From: Bacillota bacterium
GTDB lineage: Bacteria > Bacillota > Clostridia > Oscillospirales > Oscillospiraceae
Length of the DNA: 35,044 bases
Assembly (NCBI GenBank): GCA_029224785.1
Contig: JAQXVF010000069.1
Coordinates: 1-35,044 of the forward strand
Reading direction: 5' to 3'
Under the pieces are notes generated by a model, which saw nothing but the letters and a program-made list of their open reading frames with translations, ran no database searches and was not told the origin of the DNA. Below are positions 15,689 through 24,612 of the stretch, one piece after another; position 1 is the first letter of the stretch, and every line of letters starts with the position of its first letter. The position numbers and the translations under genes are program-made.

Positions 15689-16480
15689 ATGTATTTTACC
15701 AAGGAGCTGCACCGGGGCTACAATCCCTATATCGACACCGCAGAGGATGATTTGGGTACGCAGATGGATGTGGGTCTGCTGGTGCTGGAGCCGGGAGACA
15801 CCTTCACGGTGCTGGAGCCGGAAAAAGAAACGGCGCTGCTGCTGTTTTCCGGCCATGTGACCTACCGTTGGGAGGGCAAAACCGTGGATGCCCTTCGTCC
15901 GGACTGCTTCCGTTACGAAGCCTACTGCCTGTTGGCAGGCAAAGGGACGGAGGTCACCCTGACCGCCGCGGAGCACAGCGAGATCTATGTGCAGAAAACC
16001 CTTAACCCCCGGGCCTATCCGGCGGTGATGTACACCCCCGAAACCGTCCAGACCCAGCATGCCGGTGCCAACGGCGAACTGATGGGCTGTATGCGGCGGG
16101 AGATCAAGACCTTCTTCGACTACGAAAACGCCCCGTTCTCCAACATGGTTCTGGGAGAGGTGCTGAATTTCCCGGGCAAGTGGTCCTCCTATCCGCCCCA
16201 CCACCATCCCCAGCCGGAGGTGTATTTCTACCGGTTTGACTATCCCCAGGGCTTTGGCGCAGGCTTCGGCAACGGGGAGATCTACCGCACCGGCCACAAC
16301 GGCCTGTCCGTGATCAACAGCGGCTTCCACTCCCAGACCGCCGCTCCGGGCTACGCCATGTGCTACGCCTGGGGCATCCGCCATCTGGACGGAAACCCCT
16401 GGGAAAAGACAAGAATCGACGACGAGGAACATGAATGGCTTTGGAAGCCGGATGCCAACGCGCATATCTTCCAGGGCTGA
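15689..16480 (+). CDS. iolB: 5-deoxy-glucuronate isomerase (IolB)
   Basis: 263 residues of two cupin-like halves. [23 protein letters not shown] is represented in pieces: [10 protein letters not shown] (metal histidines) followed by PEVYFYRF, the IolB signature. It isomerises 5-deoxy-glucuronate to 5-dehydro-2-deoxygluconate, after IolD. It sits 12 bp after iolE with a GGAGG site. Confidence 0.93.
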   Translation: MYFTKELHRGYNPYIDTAEDDLGTQMDVGLLVLEPGDTFTVLEPEKETALLLFSGHVTYRWEGKTVDALRPDCFRYEAYCLLAGKGTEVTLTAAEHSEIYVQKTLNPRAYPAVMYTPETVQTQHAGANGELMGCMRREIKTFFDYENAPFSNMVLGEVLNFPGKWSSYPPHHHPQPEVYFYRFDYPQGFGAGFGNGEIYRTGHNGLSVINSGFHSQTAAPGYAMCYAWGIRHLDGNPWEKTRIDDEEHEWLWKPDANAHIFQG

Positions 16481-16496
16481 GGAAAGGAGCGATCCG

Positions 16497-18419
16497 ATGA
16501 ATACCATTCGATTGACTATGGCACAGGCACTGGTTCGTTTTCTGGAGAATCAGTACATCCGTTACGACGGCATCGAACATCCCTTTGTGGAAGGCGTGAT
16601 CATGCTTCCCGGCCACGGAAACGTGGTCGGTCTGGGACAGGCTCTTGCTCAGGAGACCCACCGGCTGAAGGTCTGGCAGGGCAAGAATGAGCAGGGCATG
16701 GCACATACCGCCATCGCCTTCGCCAGACAGTGCAAGCGCAAGAAGATCATGGCCGTCACCTCCTCCGTAGGCCCCGGTGCTGCCAACATGGTCACCGCCG
16801 CCGCCACGGCAACCGCCAACAACATTCCCGTGCTGATCCTGCCCGGTGATGTGTATGCCTGCCGTCAGCCCGATCCGGTGCTGCAGCAGGTGGAGCAGAT
16901 CCATGATCTGAGTCTGTCCACCAACGACGCCTTCCGTCCGGTATGCCGCTACTGGGACCGGATCGTCCGCCCCGAGCAGTTGATGAGCGCCATGATCAGC
17001 GCCATGCGGGTCCTCACCGATCCCGCCAACACCGGCGCTGTGTGCATTGCCATGCCTCAGGATGTGGAAGGCGAAGCATATGACTACCCCGAAAGCTTCT
17101 TCGCCAAGCGCGTTTGGCGGCTTGCCCGCCGGGAGCCGGAGCGTGAGGCCATCGAGGAGGCCGCGGAAGTGATCCGCAATGCCAGGAAGCCTCTGCTGAT
17201 CTGCGGCGGCGGCGTCCGCTACAGCGAAGCCCACGAGCAGTTCCGGCAGTTTGCGGAAGCCACCGGAATCCCCTTCGGCGAGACCCAGGCCGGCAAGAGC
17301 GCCATTGTGTGGGACCACCCCCTGAATCTGGGCGGCATCGGCACCACCGGCTGCTCCGCCGCCAATGAGATCGCCCGGGAAGCAGACGTGGTGATCGGCG
17401 TCGGCACCCGGTACACGGATTTCACCACCGCCTCCAAGTGGCTGTTCCGGGAGGATGCCAGATTCGTCAACATCAACGTCTCCGAATTCCAGGCGCTGAA
17501 GCTGGATGCAGTGCCCGTGGTGGCAGATGCCAAGCAGGCGCTGCCGGTGCTGCTGCAGGCGCTGGAAGGCTACAAGGCACCGTATACCACCCAGGTGGCG
17601 GAGGCCCGCGGCCGCTGGCAGAAGGAACTGGACAGACTGGACAGCGTTGCCTTCGGTCCCGACTATGTGCCTGAGGTCAACGATGCCAACGCCCAATCCG
17701 CCTTCCGCTTTGCCCGGGATCTGGACGCCGAGCTGACTCAGACCGCTGTTCTGGGCGTTATCAACTATGCCATCGACCCGGAAGACGTGGTCATCGGCGC
17801 CTCCGGCTCTCTGCCCGGTGATATGCAGCGGATGTGGCGTCCCCGTGCCGTGGACACTTACCACATGGAGTACGGCTACTCCTGCATGGGCTATGAGATC
17901 TCCGGCGCCCTGGGTGTCAAGCACGCCATCGGTGACCGGGACGTGTACGCCATGGTGGGCGACGGATCCTTCGTCATGCTCCATTCCGAGCTGCTGACCG
18001 CTGTGCAGGAGCACAGAAAGATCAACGTCTGCCTCTTCAACAACGCCAGCTTCGGCTGCATCAACAACCTGCAGGTGGGACACGGCAACGACTCCCTGTG
18101 CACCGAGCTGCGCTTCCGCGGCGAGGACGGAAAGCACTCCGGCAGCTTCATGAGCGTGGACTTTGCCAAGATTGCCGAGGGCTACGGCTGCAAGGCATAC
18201 ACCATCCACACCCTGGAGGAGCTTCGCCAGGCCATTGCCGATGCCAAAACCATTCCGGACGTCCCCGTCCTGTTTGACATCCGGGTGCTGCCCAAGTCCA
18301 TGACCGAGGGCTACTGCTCCTGGTGGCGTGTGGGCGATACGGAAGTGTCGGAAAATCCCAGAAACCTGGCCGCCTATGAAGATCACCTGGCTCATGTGAA
18401 GGATGCCAGAAAGTATTGA
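16497..18419 (+). CDS. iolD: 3D-(3,5/4)-trihydroxycyclohexane-1,2-dione hydrolase (IolD)
   Basis: 640 residues, the usual IolD length, a thiamine diphosphate enzyme that opens the inositol-derived ring. [11 protein letters not shown] contains the catalytic Glu65 of the N-terminal Pyr domain. The middle domain holds [11 protein letters not shown]. The C-terminal PP domain has [15 protein letters not shown]...NNASFG, the ThDP/metal motif. The start at 16497 follows GGAAAGGAG; earlier in-frame codons overlap iolB. Confidence 0.95.
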   Translation: MNTIRLTMAQALVRFLENQYIRYDGIEHPFVEGVIMLPGHGNVVGLGQALAQETHRLKVWQGKNEQGMAHTAIAFARQCKRKKIMAVTSSVGPGAANMVTAAATATANNIPVLILPGDVYACRQPDPVLQQVEQIHDLSLSTNDAFRPVCRYWDRIVRPEQLMSAMISAMRVLTDPANTGAVCIAMPQDVEGEAYDYPESFFAKRVWRLARREPEREAIEEAAEVIRNARKPLLICGGGVRYSEAHEQFRQFAEATGIPFGETQAGKSAIVWDHPLNLGGIGTTGCSAANEIAREADVVIGVGTRYTDFTTASKWLFREDARFVNINVSEFQALKLDAVPVVADAKQALPVLLQALEGYKAPYTTQVAEARGRWQKELDRLDSVAFGPDYVPEVNDANAQSAFRFARDLDAELTQTAVLGVINYAIDPEDVVIGASGSLPGDMQRMWRPRAVDTYHMEYGYSCMGYEISGALGVKHAIGDRDVYAMVGDGSFVMLHSELLTAVQEHRKINVCLFNNASFGCINNLQVGHGNDSLCTELRFRGEDGKHSGSFMSVDFAKIAEGYGCKAYTIHTLEELRQAIADAKTIPDVPVLFDIRVLPKSMTEGYCSWWRVGDTEVSENPRNLAAYEDHLAHVKDARKY

Positions 18420-18437
18420 TGAAAGGGAGTCTTTCAA

Positions 18438-19469
18438 ATGGATAATGTTTTGAAAATCGGTATTATCGGCTGCGGCGCCATCGGTAAGGATCACTGCCGC
18501 CGGATCATTGAGACCGTTCCCGGCGCCACGGTTGTGGCTGTGTCCGACTATGTGGCCGCTGCTGCGGACGAGACCGCTGCCCGCTACGGCATCCGCTCCT
18601 ACGGCAACGACTGCGATGGTATGATCAAGGATCCCGAGGTGGAGGCGGTGGTCATCACCTCCATCGACGCCACACACCACGACTATGTGATGAAGGTTCT
18701 GGCAGAGGAGAAGTGGTGCTTCTGTGAGAAGCCCCTGTCCCAGAACGCCAAGGACTGCGAGGAGATCATCGCCCGGGAGCTGGAGATCGGCAAGCGCCTG
18801 GTTCAGGTGGGCTTTATGCGCCGCTATGACCGGGGCTATGCGGAAATGAAGCGGATCATCGAGTCCGGCGAGATCGGCGCTCCCCTGCTGATCAAGGCCT
18901 GCCACCGGAACGTCAGCCAGGGCCCCGGCTTCAAGACCGAGAACGGCATCACCAACGTGGCCATCCACGAGCTGGACATCTGCCGCTGGCTGCTGGATGA
19001 CGAATACCAGGATGCTCAGGCTGTCCGTGTCCGTCAGTCCGCCAACTCCAACAAGGGCTACGACAATCCCCAGGTTGTGCTGCTGCGGACCAAGAAGGGC
19101 TGTTTCATCGACGTGGAAGTACAGGTTGCCGACGGATACGGCTATGACATTCAGTGCGAAGTCGTCTGCGAAAACGGCACCGTCAAGCTGCCGGATCCCT
19201 ACGCCGTGGTTCGCCGTTCCCGCCCGGACGTGACCAAGGATCCCACTGCCGCCATGCCCATCATGACGGACTGGAAAGAGCGCTTCATCGAGGCATACGA
19301 CATCGAGTTCTGCAAGTGGGTGCAGTCCGTGCACGCCGGAAAGCTCACCGGCCCCTCTGCATGGGACGGCTATGTGGCCTGTGTTGCCGGCGACGCGCTG
19401 AACGCCTCCCGCGGCACTTCTCAGTTCCTGCCTGTGCAGACCATCGAAAAGCCCGAGCTTTACAAATAA
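18438..19469 (+). CDS. iolG: Inositol 2-dehydrogenase, Gfo/Idh/MocA family (IolG)
   Basis: 343 residues. N-terminal Rossmann fold with IGIIGCGAIGKDH, then CEKPLS (the catalytic Lys of the EKP motif) and the His-containing AIHELDICRWLL, whose D/H pair is the expected proton relay. It oxidises myo-inositol (or an isomer) with NAD+ to the inosose. It is the last gene of the operon, followed by two stem-loops. Confidence 0.92.
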   Translation: MDNVLKIGIIGCGAIGKDHCRRIIETVPGATVVAVSDYVAAAADETAARYGIRSYGNDCDGMIKDPEVEAVVITSIDATHHDYVMKVLAEEKWCFCEKPLSQNAKDCEEIIARELEIGKRLVQVGFMRRYDRGYAEMKRIIESGEIGAPLLIKACHRNVSQGPGFKTENGITNVAIHELDICRWLLDDEYQDAQAVRVRQSANSNKGYDNPQVVLLRTKKGCFIDVEVQVADGYGYDIQCEVVCENGTVKLPDPYAVVRRSRPDVTKDPTAAMPIMTDWKERFIEAYDIEFCKWVQSVHAGKLTGPSAWDGYVACVAGDALNASRGTSQFLPVQTIEKPELYK

Positions 19470-19480
19470 GGTTCTCCATG

Positions 19481-19508
19481 GCCCGGCGCAAAAGCGCCGG
19501 GCTGTTCC
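19481..19508 (+). terminator. Terminator of the iol operon
   Basis: 9-bp GC-rich stem GCCCGGCGC/GCGCCGGGC with loop AAAA, followed by the T/C-rich TGTTCC, 11 bp after the iolG stop codon. Confidence 0.75.
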
Positions 19509-19531
19509 TCCTTGACAAACGCTTCTCCTTC

Positions 19532-19574
19532 AACAGGCAAAGCCCCCGCACTTCCTGCGGGGGCTTTGCCTGTT
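19532..19574. terminator. Second hairpin between convergent operons
   Basis: A perfect 19-bp stem (19532-19550 with 19556-19574) and a 5-base loop lies between iolG and the convergent TIM-barrel gene. There is no long U-run, but such a stem should block transcription from both sides. The rest of 19575-19682 shows nothing recognisable. Confidence 0.7.
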
Positions 19575-19682
19575 ATGGAATGCGAAAGACAACCCTGACG
19601 GTTTTCTATCACACGTTCTTTTCCTCCGAATCCATGGAATCTGCACCAGTTTCGACAGCCTGTACAGACAGAGAAGAACCTT

Positions 19683-20561
19683 TCATTGGGAGGATGCCTG
19701 CCGAATGGCCTCCGCCACGTTCCGGCGGATCTCCGAATTGAAGGGCATGAACAGATGGCTGTAGTATTCGCACAGCCAGATCCCGGAATACCCGGCTCGG
19801 TTCAGGATCCCGAAGGCCTCCCGGAGGGGAGCATTCCCCCAAAGAGGCGGAATGTGGATATCCCCACGGCTGAAGGCAAAGCGGTAGCCCTTGTCCAGGG
19901 TGTCGTACACCTCTTTGTTGGTCAGGCGCATGGGTTCAAAAACGCCGTGGTTGTCGTTGATGTGCAAATGCCGCACATAGGGCGCACAGGCTTCCACCGC
20001 CGGCAGATACGGGAATCCGAAGTAGTGACTGGCGATCCACAGATGCCCCAGATCCAGCGTCATGCCGCAGTTGGGGTGGTTCAGCTTCTTTACCGCCTCC
20101 AGCGCCCAGCGGACGTGCTCCACTTCCACATTTTCGATGTTCACTGCCACCCCCAGGGACTGCCCCAGATCGCAGGCTTCCGCCATCCGGGCCATGTACT
20201 GATCCTCCTGCCGGGGATCCTCCGACCGCTGCTCATAATGGAAGTTCAGCCGGTCGATCTCCAGCGCCTGGCAGGCCTCCAGGGAGGCGCGCATCACCGC
20301 CCTGTGCATGGGCGCATCCTCCAGCCGGCGAAGATCCAGGCCGTAGCCCGTATGGGCAGTGTACTGCAGGGCGTGCCGCTGCAGGATCTGATGCACATGG
20401 CGGACTACCTGCAGCTGAAGCTGCCCTCCCAGGATCAGGGGACAGGAGGACAGATTCAGCTCCGCAGCCTGCCAGCCCTCCTCTTCGATCCGGGTCAGAA
20501 CCCGGTCCAGCGTGTCTAAATTGGTTCCGCCCGGGATGTTTACGCCGATGATTGGCTCCAT
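19683..20561 (-). CDS. TIM-barrel sugar isomerase/epimerase-like protein
   Basis: 292 residues of the xylose-isomerase-like (AP endonuclease 2) TIM-barrel family. Metal ligands appear in order: NIENVEVEH (Glu), TLDLGHL (Asp/His), HLHINDNHG (His/Asp) and WLCEYYSH (Glu). Members include IolI-type inosose isomerases and other sugar epimerases; the substrate cannot be told. Last gene of the minus-strand block, 10 bp after the PfkB kinase, so a kinase/isomerase pair. An AAGGAG site precedes it. Confidence 0.82.
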   Translation of the reverse strand: MEPIIGVNIPGGTNLDTLDRVLTRIEEEGWQAAELNLSSCPLILGGQLQLQVVRHVHQILQRHALQYTAHTGYGLDLRRLEDAPMHRAVMRASLEACQALEIDRLNFHYEQRSEDPRQEDQYMARMAEACDLGQSLGVAVNIENVEVEHVRWALEAVKKLNHPNCGMTLDLGHLWIASHYFGFPYLPAVEACAPYVRHLHINDNHGVFEPMRLTNKEVYDTLDKGYRFAFSRGDIHIPPLWGNAPLREAFGILNRAGYSGIWLCEYYSHLFMPFNSEIRRNVAEAIRQASSQ

Positions 20562-20571
20562 GATACGCTCC

Positions 20572-21453
20572 TTACTGATAAAACTGCTCCAGATAGGCTT
20601 CCACGTCGGCCCTGGTTCCCCGGAACACGCCGGGTGTCTCCATTTTCAGGCTGACACAGGCGGTGGCATAGCGGAGAGCCTCCTCCATGCCGGCGCCGGT
20701 CACACGCATGGCAAGGTAGGCACCGAAGGTGGTGTCCCCCCGTCCGGTACGGCCGGAGAGATTCCGGGCTTTCACCGGGCAGGTGCACAGGGTCTTGCCG
20801 TCGAAGGCCAGCATTTCCGTGTTGTGGGAAATCAGGATCTCCTTTGCGCCCCAGTCATGGAGCACTCTGGCTGCCTCAGCCCGGTCCGTCAGTCCCGTGA
20901 GGATCTCCGCCTCGGCGGCATCGGTCTTCAGGAAGTCCATATAGGGCAGATACTTGCGTTTGTCCGCCCAGTCGTGGAACACCATCTTCCCACCTTCGTT
21001 GTGACGCAGGAAGCCCTGAGCATCGGCGGAGACCATGCCTTTTGTATGAAGGTGCTCGATCAGCTCGTTGGGGAAATCCCCGTACAGCAGGCCGGCAAGA
21101 TGGTACAGCCGGCAGTCCACATCCGGCAGCTCTGCCGGAGTAATGGGATCGGACTGGGCCGCGCAGCAGGAATTGCGCCGCTCCCGGTCCGGGGTAAAGT
21201 ACTCGTTGCGCATGATGGTGGTCTTCTCCGAAGGCAGCAGCACCACATCCTCCGGATCCATCCGGAAGGACTCCAGAATATCCCGGTCTTCGGCGGCGAT
21301 CTTCACCGCGGCCAGAACACGCGCCCCTGCGGCCACGGCAGCCGGGGTGCAGAAAGTAACAGCGCCGCCGCTGCTCCGATCCTCGGCGCCGGTGTAGTCG
21401 ATGTTCACATCCCGGGTAGCGGGGCCCAGGATCATCAGATCATATTGTTTCAT
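20572..21453 (-). CDS. PfkB-family carbohydrate kinase
   Basis: 293 residues. RTGRGDTTFGAYLA at about 245-258 is the PfkB signature 2 with the catalytic Asp. GGAVTFCTPAAVAAGA near residue 30 is the substrate-binding N-terminal block of the short inositol-/nucleoside-kinase-like members. The start at 21453 is set by AGGAG 7 bases upstream; the longer frame lacks a site. Context next to the iol operon suggests 5-dehydro-2-deoxygluconate (IolC role) or an inositol as substrate, but it lacks the aldolase-like C-terminal domain of some IolC proteins. This is inference. Confidence 0.85.
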   Translation of the reverse strand: MKQYDLMILGPATRDVNIDYTGAEDRSSGGAVTFCTPAAVAAGARVLAAVKIAAEDRDILESFRMDPEDVVLLPSEKTTIMRNEYFTPDRERRNSCCAAQSDPITPAELPDVDCRLYHLAGLLYGDFPNELIEHLHTKGMVSADAQGFLRHNEGGKMVFHDWADKRKYLPYMDFLKTDAAEAEILTGLTDRAEAARVLHDWGAKEILISHNTEMLAFDGKTLCTCPVKARNLSGRTGRGDTTFGAYLAMRVTGAGMEEALRYATACVSLKMETPGVFRGTRADVEAYLEQFYQ

Positions 21454-21484
21454 ATTGCGCTCCTTTTCAGAATCGATTGGACAT

Positions 21485-21520
21485 GGCAATTTCCCGTGCC
21501 GGAATGCACGGGAAATTGCC
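21485..21520. terminator. 15-bp hairpin between the pyrophosphatase and the PfkB kinase
   Basis: A perfect stem GGCAATTTCCCGTGC/GCACGGGAAATTGCC with a 6-base loop right after the pyrophosphatase stop. Neither strand has a U-run, so it may be an attenuator or an RNA-stabilising 3' end rather than a full terminator. Confidence 0.55.
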
Positions 21521-21527
21521 GATGAGA

Positions 21528-23639
21528 TTATCCGAACAAGTGATATTGTACCACCAAAGTGGCGAAAACGATAGATACCATGCTCAACAATTTGATCAGA
21601 ATGTTGATGGAAGGACCGGAGGTATCCTTGAAGGGGTCGCCGATGGTGTCGCCGACGATGGCAGCTTTGTCGTTTTCACTGCCGCGGCCGCCGAAGTGGT
21701 CGGACTCGATGTACTTCTTGGCGTTATCCCAGGAGCCGCCGGAGTTGGACATGAACACAGCCAGCAGGAATCCGGAAGCGGTGGCGCCGCAGAGCATACC
21801 CACAACGCCGGCAGGTCCCAGAAGCAGGCCCCCTGCCACAGGAGCCAGGACCGCGATGACCGTGGGGATGACCATTTCCTTCAGGCTGGCTTTGGTGCAC
21901 AGGTCTACACAGCGGGTATAGTCGGCATCGCAGGTGCCGTCCATAATGCCGGTGATCTCCCGGAACTGACGGCGGACTTCCAGCACCACGCTGTGGGCAG
22001 CCCGGCCGATGGAGCCCATGGTGATAGCGGCGAAGATGAATGCCAGGCAGGCGCCGGTGAAAATACCCACCAGAACAACGGGGTTCATAACGCTCATGTC
22101 CATGGAGAGGTCGGGAGCAATGCTCTTGATCTTTTCCACATAGGAGGCGATCAGGGCCAGCGCGGTCAGAGCGGCGGAGCCAATGGCAAAGCCCTTGCCG
22201 GTAGCGGCAGTGGTGTTGCCCAGGGAATCCAGAGCGTCGGTGCGTTCCCGCACCACAGGATCCAGACCGGCCATCTGAGCGATGCCGCCGGCATTGTCTG
22301 CCACGGGGCCGTAAGCGTCCGTTGCCAGGGTGATGCCCAGGGTGGAAAGCATACCAACCGCAGCCAGGGCAATGCCGTACAAGCCCATGGCGTTCCGGGC
22401 GCCGTCGGTCAGGCCAATGCCGGACAGGAAGTAGGACAGCAGGATGCAGGCGCTGACGATCAGAACGGGCATCAGCGTGGAACGCATGCCCAGGCTCAGG
22501 CCGTCGATGACCAGGGTCGCGGTGCCGGTTTCAGAGGTAGCAGCCAGGTGCTGGGTGGGCTTATAGGTATCGGAGGTGTAATACTCGGTGCAGCGTCCGA
22601 TGAGAACGCCGGACACCAGGCCGGACAGGATGGCCACATACAGGCCCATATGGTCACTGCCCAGCATAAACCACACAATGGGGAATGCTGCCACGGCGAT
22701 GACCAGTGCGGAGGTGTTGGTGCCCCGGCGCAGAGCCTTCAGCAGGGTGATCTGGTCGGTGGACTCGCCGGTACGAACCAGCAGGGAACCGATGATGGAG
22801 GCCAGCACGCCGATGGCGGCAATGAGCAGAGGAACGGCAAAAGCGCGGATGCTGTCCACATTGGCAATATGGCCGAAGGCGATCACGCCCAGGGAGCAGG
22901 AGGAAATCAGGGAGCCAACATAGGACTCGTACAGGTCGGCGCCCATGCCGGCAACGTCGCCAACGTTGTCGCCGACGTTATCGGCAATGGCGGCGGGGTT
23001 CCGGGGGTCATCCTCGGGAATGCCGGCTTCCACCTTGCCCACCAGGTCGGCGCCCACGTCAGCGGCCTTGGTGAAGATGCCGCCGCCCACACGGGCGAAC
23101 AGAGCCATGGAACTGGCGCCCATGCCGAAGGTCAGCATGGCAGCGGTGATCTCTTCCAGGGGAAGACGGAACACGTACCGCAGCAGCAGGTACCAGCCGG
23201 AGATATCCAGCAGGCCCAGGCCAACCACGGTAAAGCCCATGACGGTGCCGGCGGAGAAGGCAACCTTCAGGCCGGAATTCAGGCTGGTTTGGCAGGCGTT
23301 GGCGGTACGGGAGTTGGAAGCCGTGGCGATCTTCATGCCCACAAAGCCGGACAGGCCGGAGAAGAAACCGCCGGTGACAAAGGCAAAGGGAACAAACCAC
23401 GTCAGCAGCTTCATGGTGGCCATGATGCACAGAACGACAAACATAAAGGCAAAGAATACGATGACCACGCTGTACTGACGGCGCAGATAAGCGTTGGCGC
23501 CGTCCCGGATAAAGGAGGCAATCTTCTTCATTTTTTCATTTCCTTCCGAGAAGGAAAGGGCACGTCTTGCCATGAAAACGGCAAATAACAATGCGGAAAG
23601 GGAACCCAGTGCAGAAAATACAATAAATAACTGATTCAT
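21528..23639 (-). CDS. hppA: Membrane-bound ion-pumping pyrophosphatase, K+-dependent type
   Basis: 703 residues with about 16 hydrophobic segments. It splits pyrophosphate and pumps Na+ and/or H+ across the membrane. DVGADLVGKVE and DNVGDNVGDVAG are the Mg-PPi-binding signatures, and GDTIGDPFKDTSGPS the last one. The block GNTTAATGKG carries Ala where K+-independent enzymes have Lys, so it should need K+. The start at 23639 follows AGGAG; the longer frame is unlikely. The gap 23640-23841 holds no gene and I saw no convincing promoter, so it may be transcribed through from mgtC. Confidence 0.95.
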   Translation of the reverse strand: MNQLFIVFSALGSLSALLFAVFMARRALSFSEGNEKMKKIASFIRDGANAYLRRQYSVVIVFFAFMFVVLCIMATMKLLTWFVPFAFVTGGFFSGLSGFVGMKIATASNSRTANACQTSLNSGLKVAFSAGTVMGFTVVGLGLLDISGWYLLLRYVFRLPLEEITAAMLTFGMGASSMALFARVGGGIFTKAADVGADLVGKVEAGIPEDDPRNPAAIADNVGDNVGDVAGMGADLYESYVGSLISSCSLGVIAFGHIANVDSIRAFAVPLLIAAIGVLASIIGSLLVRTGESTDQITLLKALRRGTNTSALVIAVAAFPIVWFMLGSDHMGLYVAILSGLVSGVLIGRCTEYYTSDTYKPTQHLAATSETGTATLVIDGLSLGMRSTLMPVLIVSACILLSYFLSGIGLTDGARNAMGLYGIALAAVGMLSTLGITLATDAYGPVADNAGGIAQMAGLDPVVRERTDALDSLGNTTAATGKGFAIGSAALTALALIASYVEKIKSIAPDLSMDMSVMNPVVLVGIFTGACLAFIFAAITMGSIGRAAHSVVLEVRRQFREITGIMDGTCDADYTRCVDLCTKASLKEMVIPTVIAVLAPVAGGLLLGPAGVVGMLCGATASGFLLAVFMSNSGGSWDNAKKYIESDHFGGRGSENDKAAIVGDTIGDPFKDTSGPSINILIKLLSMVSIVFATLVVQYHLFG

Positions 23640-23841
23640 CCTACTCGCTCCTGTTCTTGTTTTTGATCCAATTATCGGCTGTTCATGCAGAAATTGTGAA
23701 TAAACATTCATTCCACATGGGGTTTATGCCGAGAATGCCTGAATTTTGGGTGCAAAAACCCTGACAGTCTGAAAATTGTATTTTTTTCAGGCTGCCATTG
23801 GGTCCTTATGTATGATTATAAAGTCCGAAACACCTGCGGTT

Positions 23842-24576
23842 TTATACCCGGCTCCGCTCGGATTTGACAGAATCCGTGTGAGGGTCGCCGCTCAGCTCCG
23901 CGAAGAACCTCTGCATCCGTTCTTCGCTGTGGCGTCCTCCAAAGTCCGCCTTAAAGCTGATCTCGATCTCGCCGTCGTCTTTCTCGTCCACCTGCATGGC
24001 TTTCAGAGAAACGTCATTCTCCGCTGCCAATTTGTTGATCCGATCCAATGTGGGAACCACTTCGGTGCAGCTCACAGAAAACAGATACAGCGCATAACGA
24101 TGGTGCATCATCTTTTCCTGGAGCCACTCAAACAGCACCAGAATGACGATCATTCCCACCGTTCCCGCGATTCCGAGCACATAATAGCCGCCGCCTACCG
24201 CGATGCCCAGGCAGGCCACCGCCCAGACGCTGGCTGCGGTGGTCAGGCCTTTAATGGAGGGGCCTTCTTTCATGATGGTTCCGGCACCCAGGAAGCCCAC
24301 ACCGGTGATTACCTGTGCGCTGAGACGGGCAGGGTCCGGCGTGGCGCCAAAGGCCCGGTACTGGTGGAAGATCATCTGGCTGGTGATCATGACCACACAG
24401 GAGCCCAGCGCCACCAGCATATGGGTCCGCATACCCGCCGGACGGTGAGTAAGCTCACGCTCCGTTCCGATGACCGCACCGATAAACATTGCGCACAGCA
24501 GGCGGAGAAGAACTTCCAACGGGCCAACTTCCAGTACGGACAGGTCCAGACCTTCCGCAATCGTTGCTGTCAGCAT
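23842..24576 (-). CDS. MgtC/SapB family membrane protein
   Basis: 244 residues. Five hydrophobic segments in residues 18-150, with the family signature GAVIGTERE and RPAGMRTHMLVALGS, then a soluble C-terminal ACT-like tail (about 155-244). MgtC proteins are linked to Mg2+ limitation and to control of ATP or phosphate levels. It follows the phosphoglycerate mutase by 36 bp. Confidence 0.9.
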   Translation of the reverse strand: MLTATIAEGLDLSVLEVGPLEVLLRLLCAMFIGAVIGTERELTHRPAGMRTHMLVALGSCVVMITSQMIFHQYRAFGATPDPARLSAQVITGVGFLGAGTIMKEGPSIKGLTTAASVWAVACLGIAVGGGYYVLGIAGTVGMIVILVLFEWLQEKMMHHRYALYLFSVSCTEVVPTLDRINKLAAENDVSLKAMQVDEKDDGEIEISFKADFGGRHSEERMQRFFAELSGDPHTDSVKSERSRV

Positions 24577-24612
24577 TTCATCCCTCCTCCGAAATAGCAG
24601 TTTCGGGAGTGC

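Noticed and set aside
16314..19334. A 1006-codon open frame on the minus strand
   Set aside because: It lies antisense to iolB, iolD and iolG, has no ribosome site, and its protein is a His/Gly/Ala-rich low-complexity product typical of the complement of GC-rich codons.
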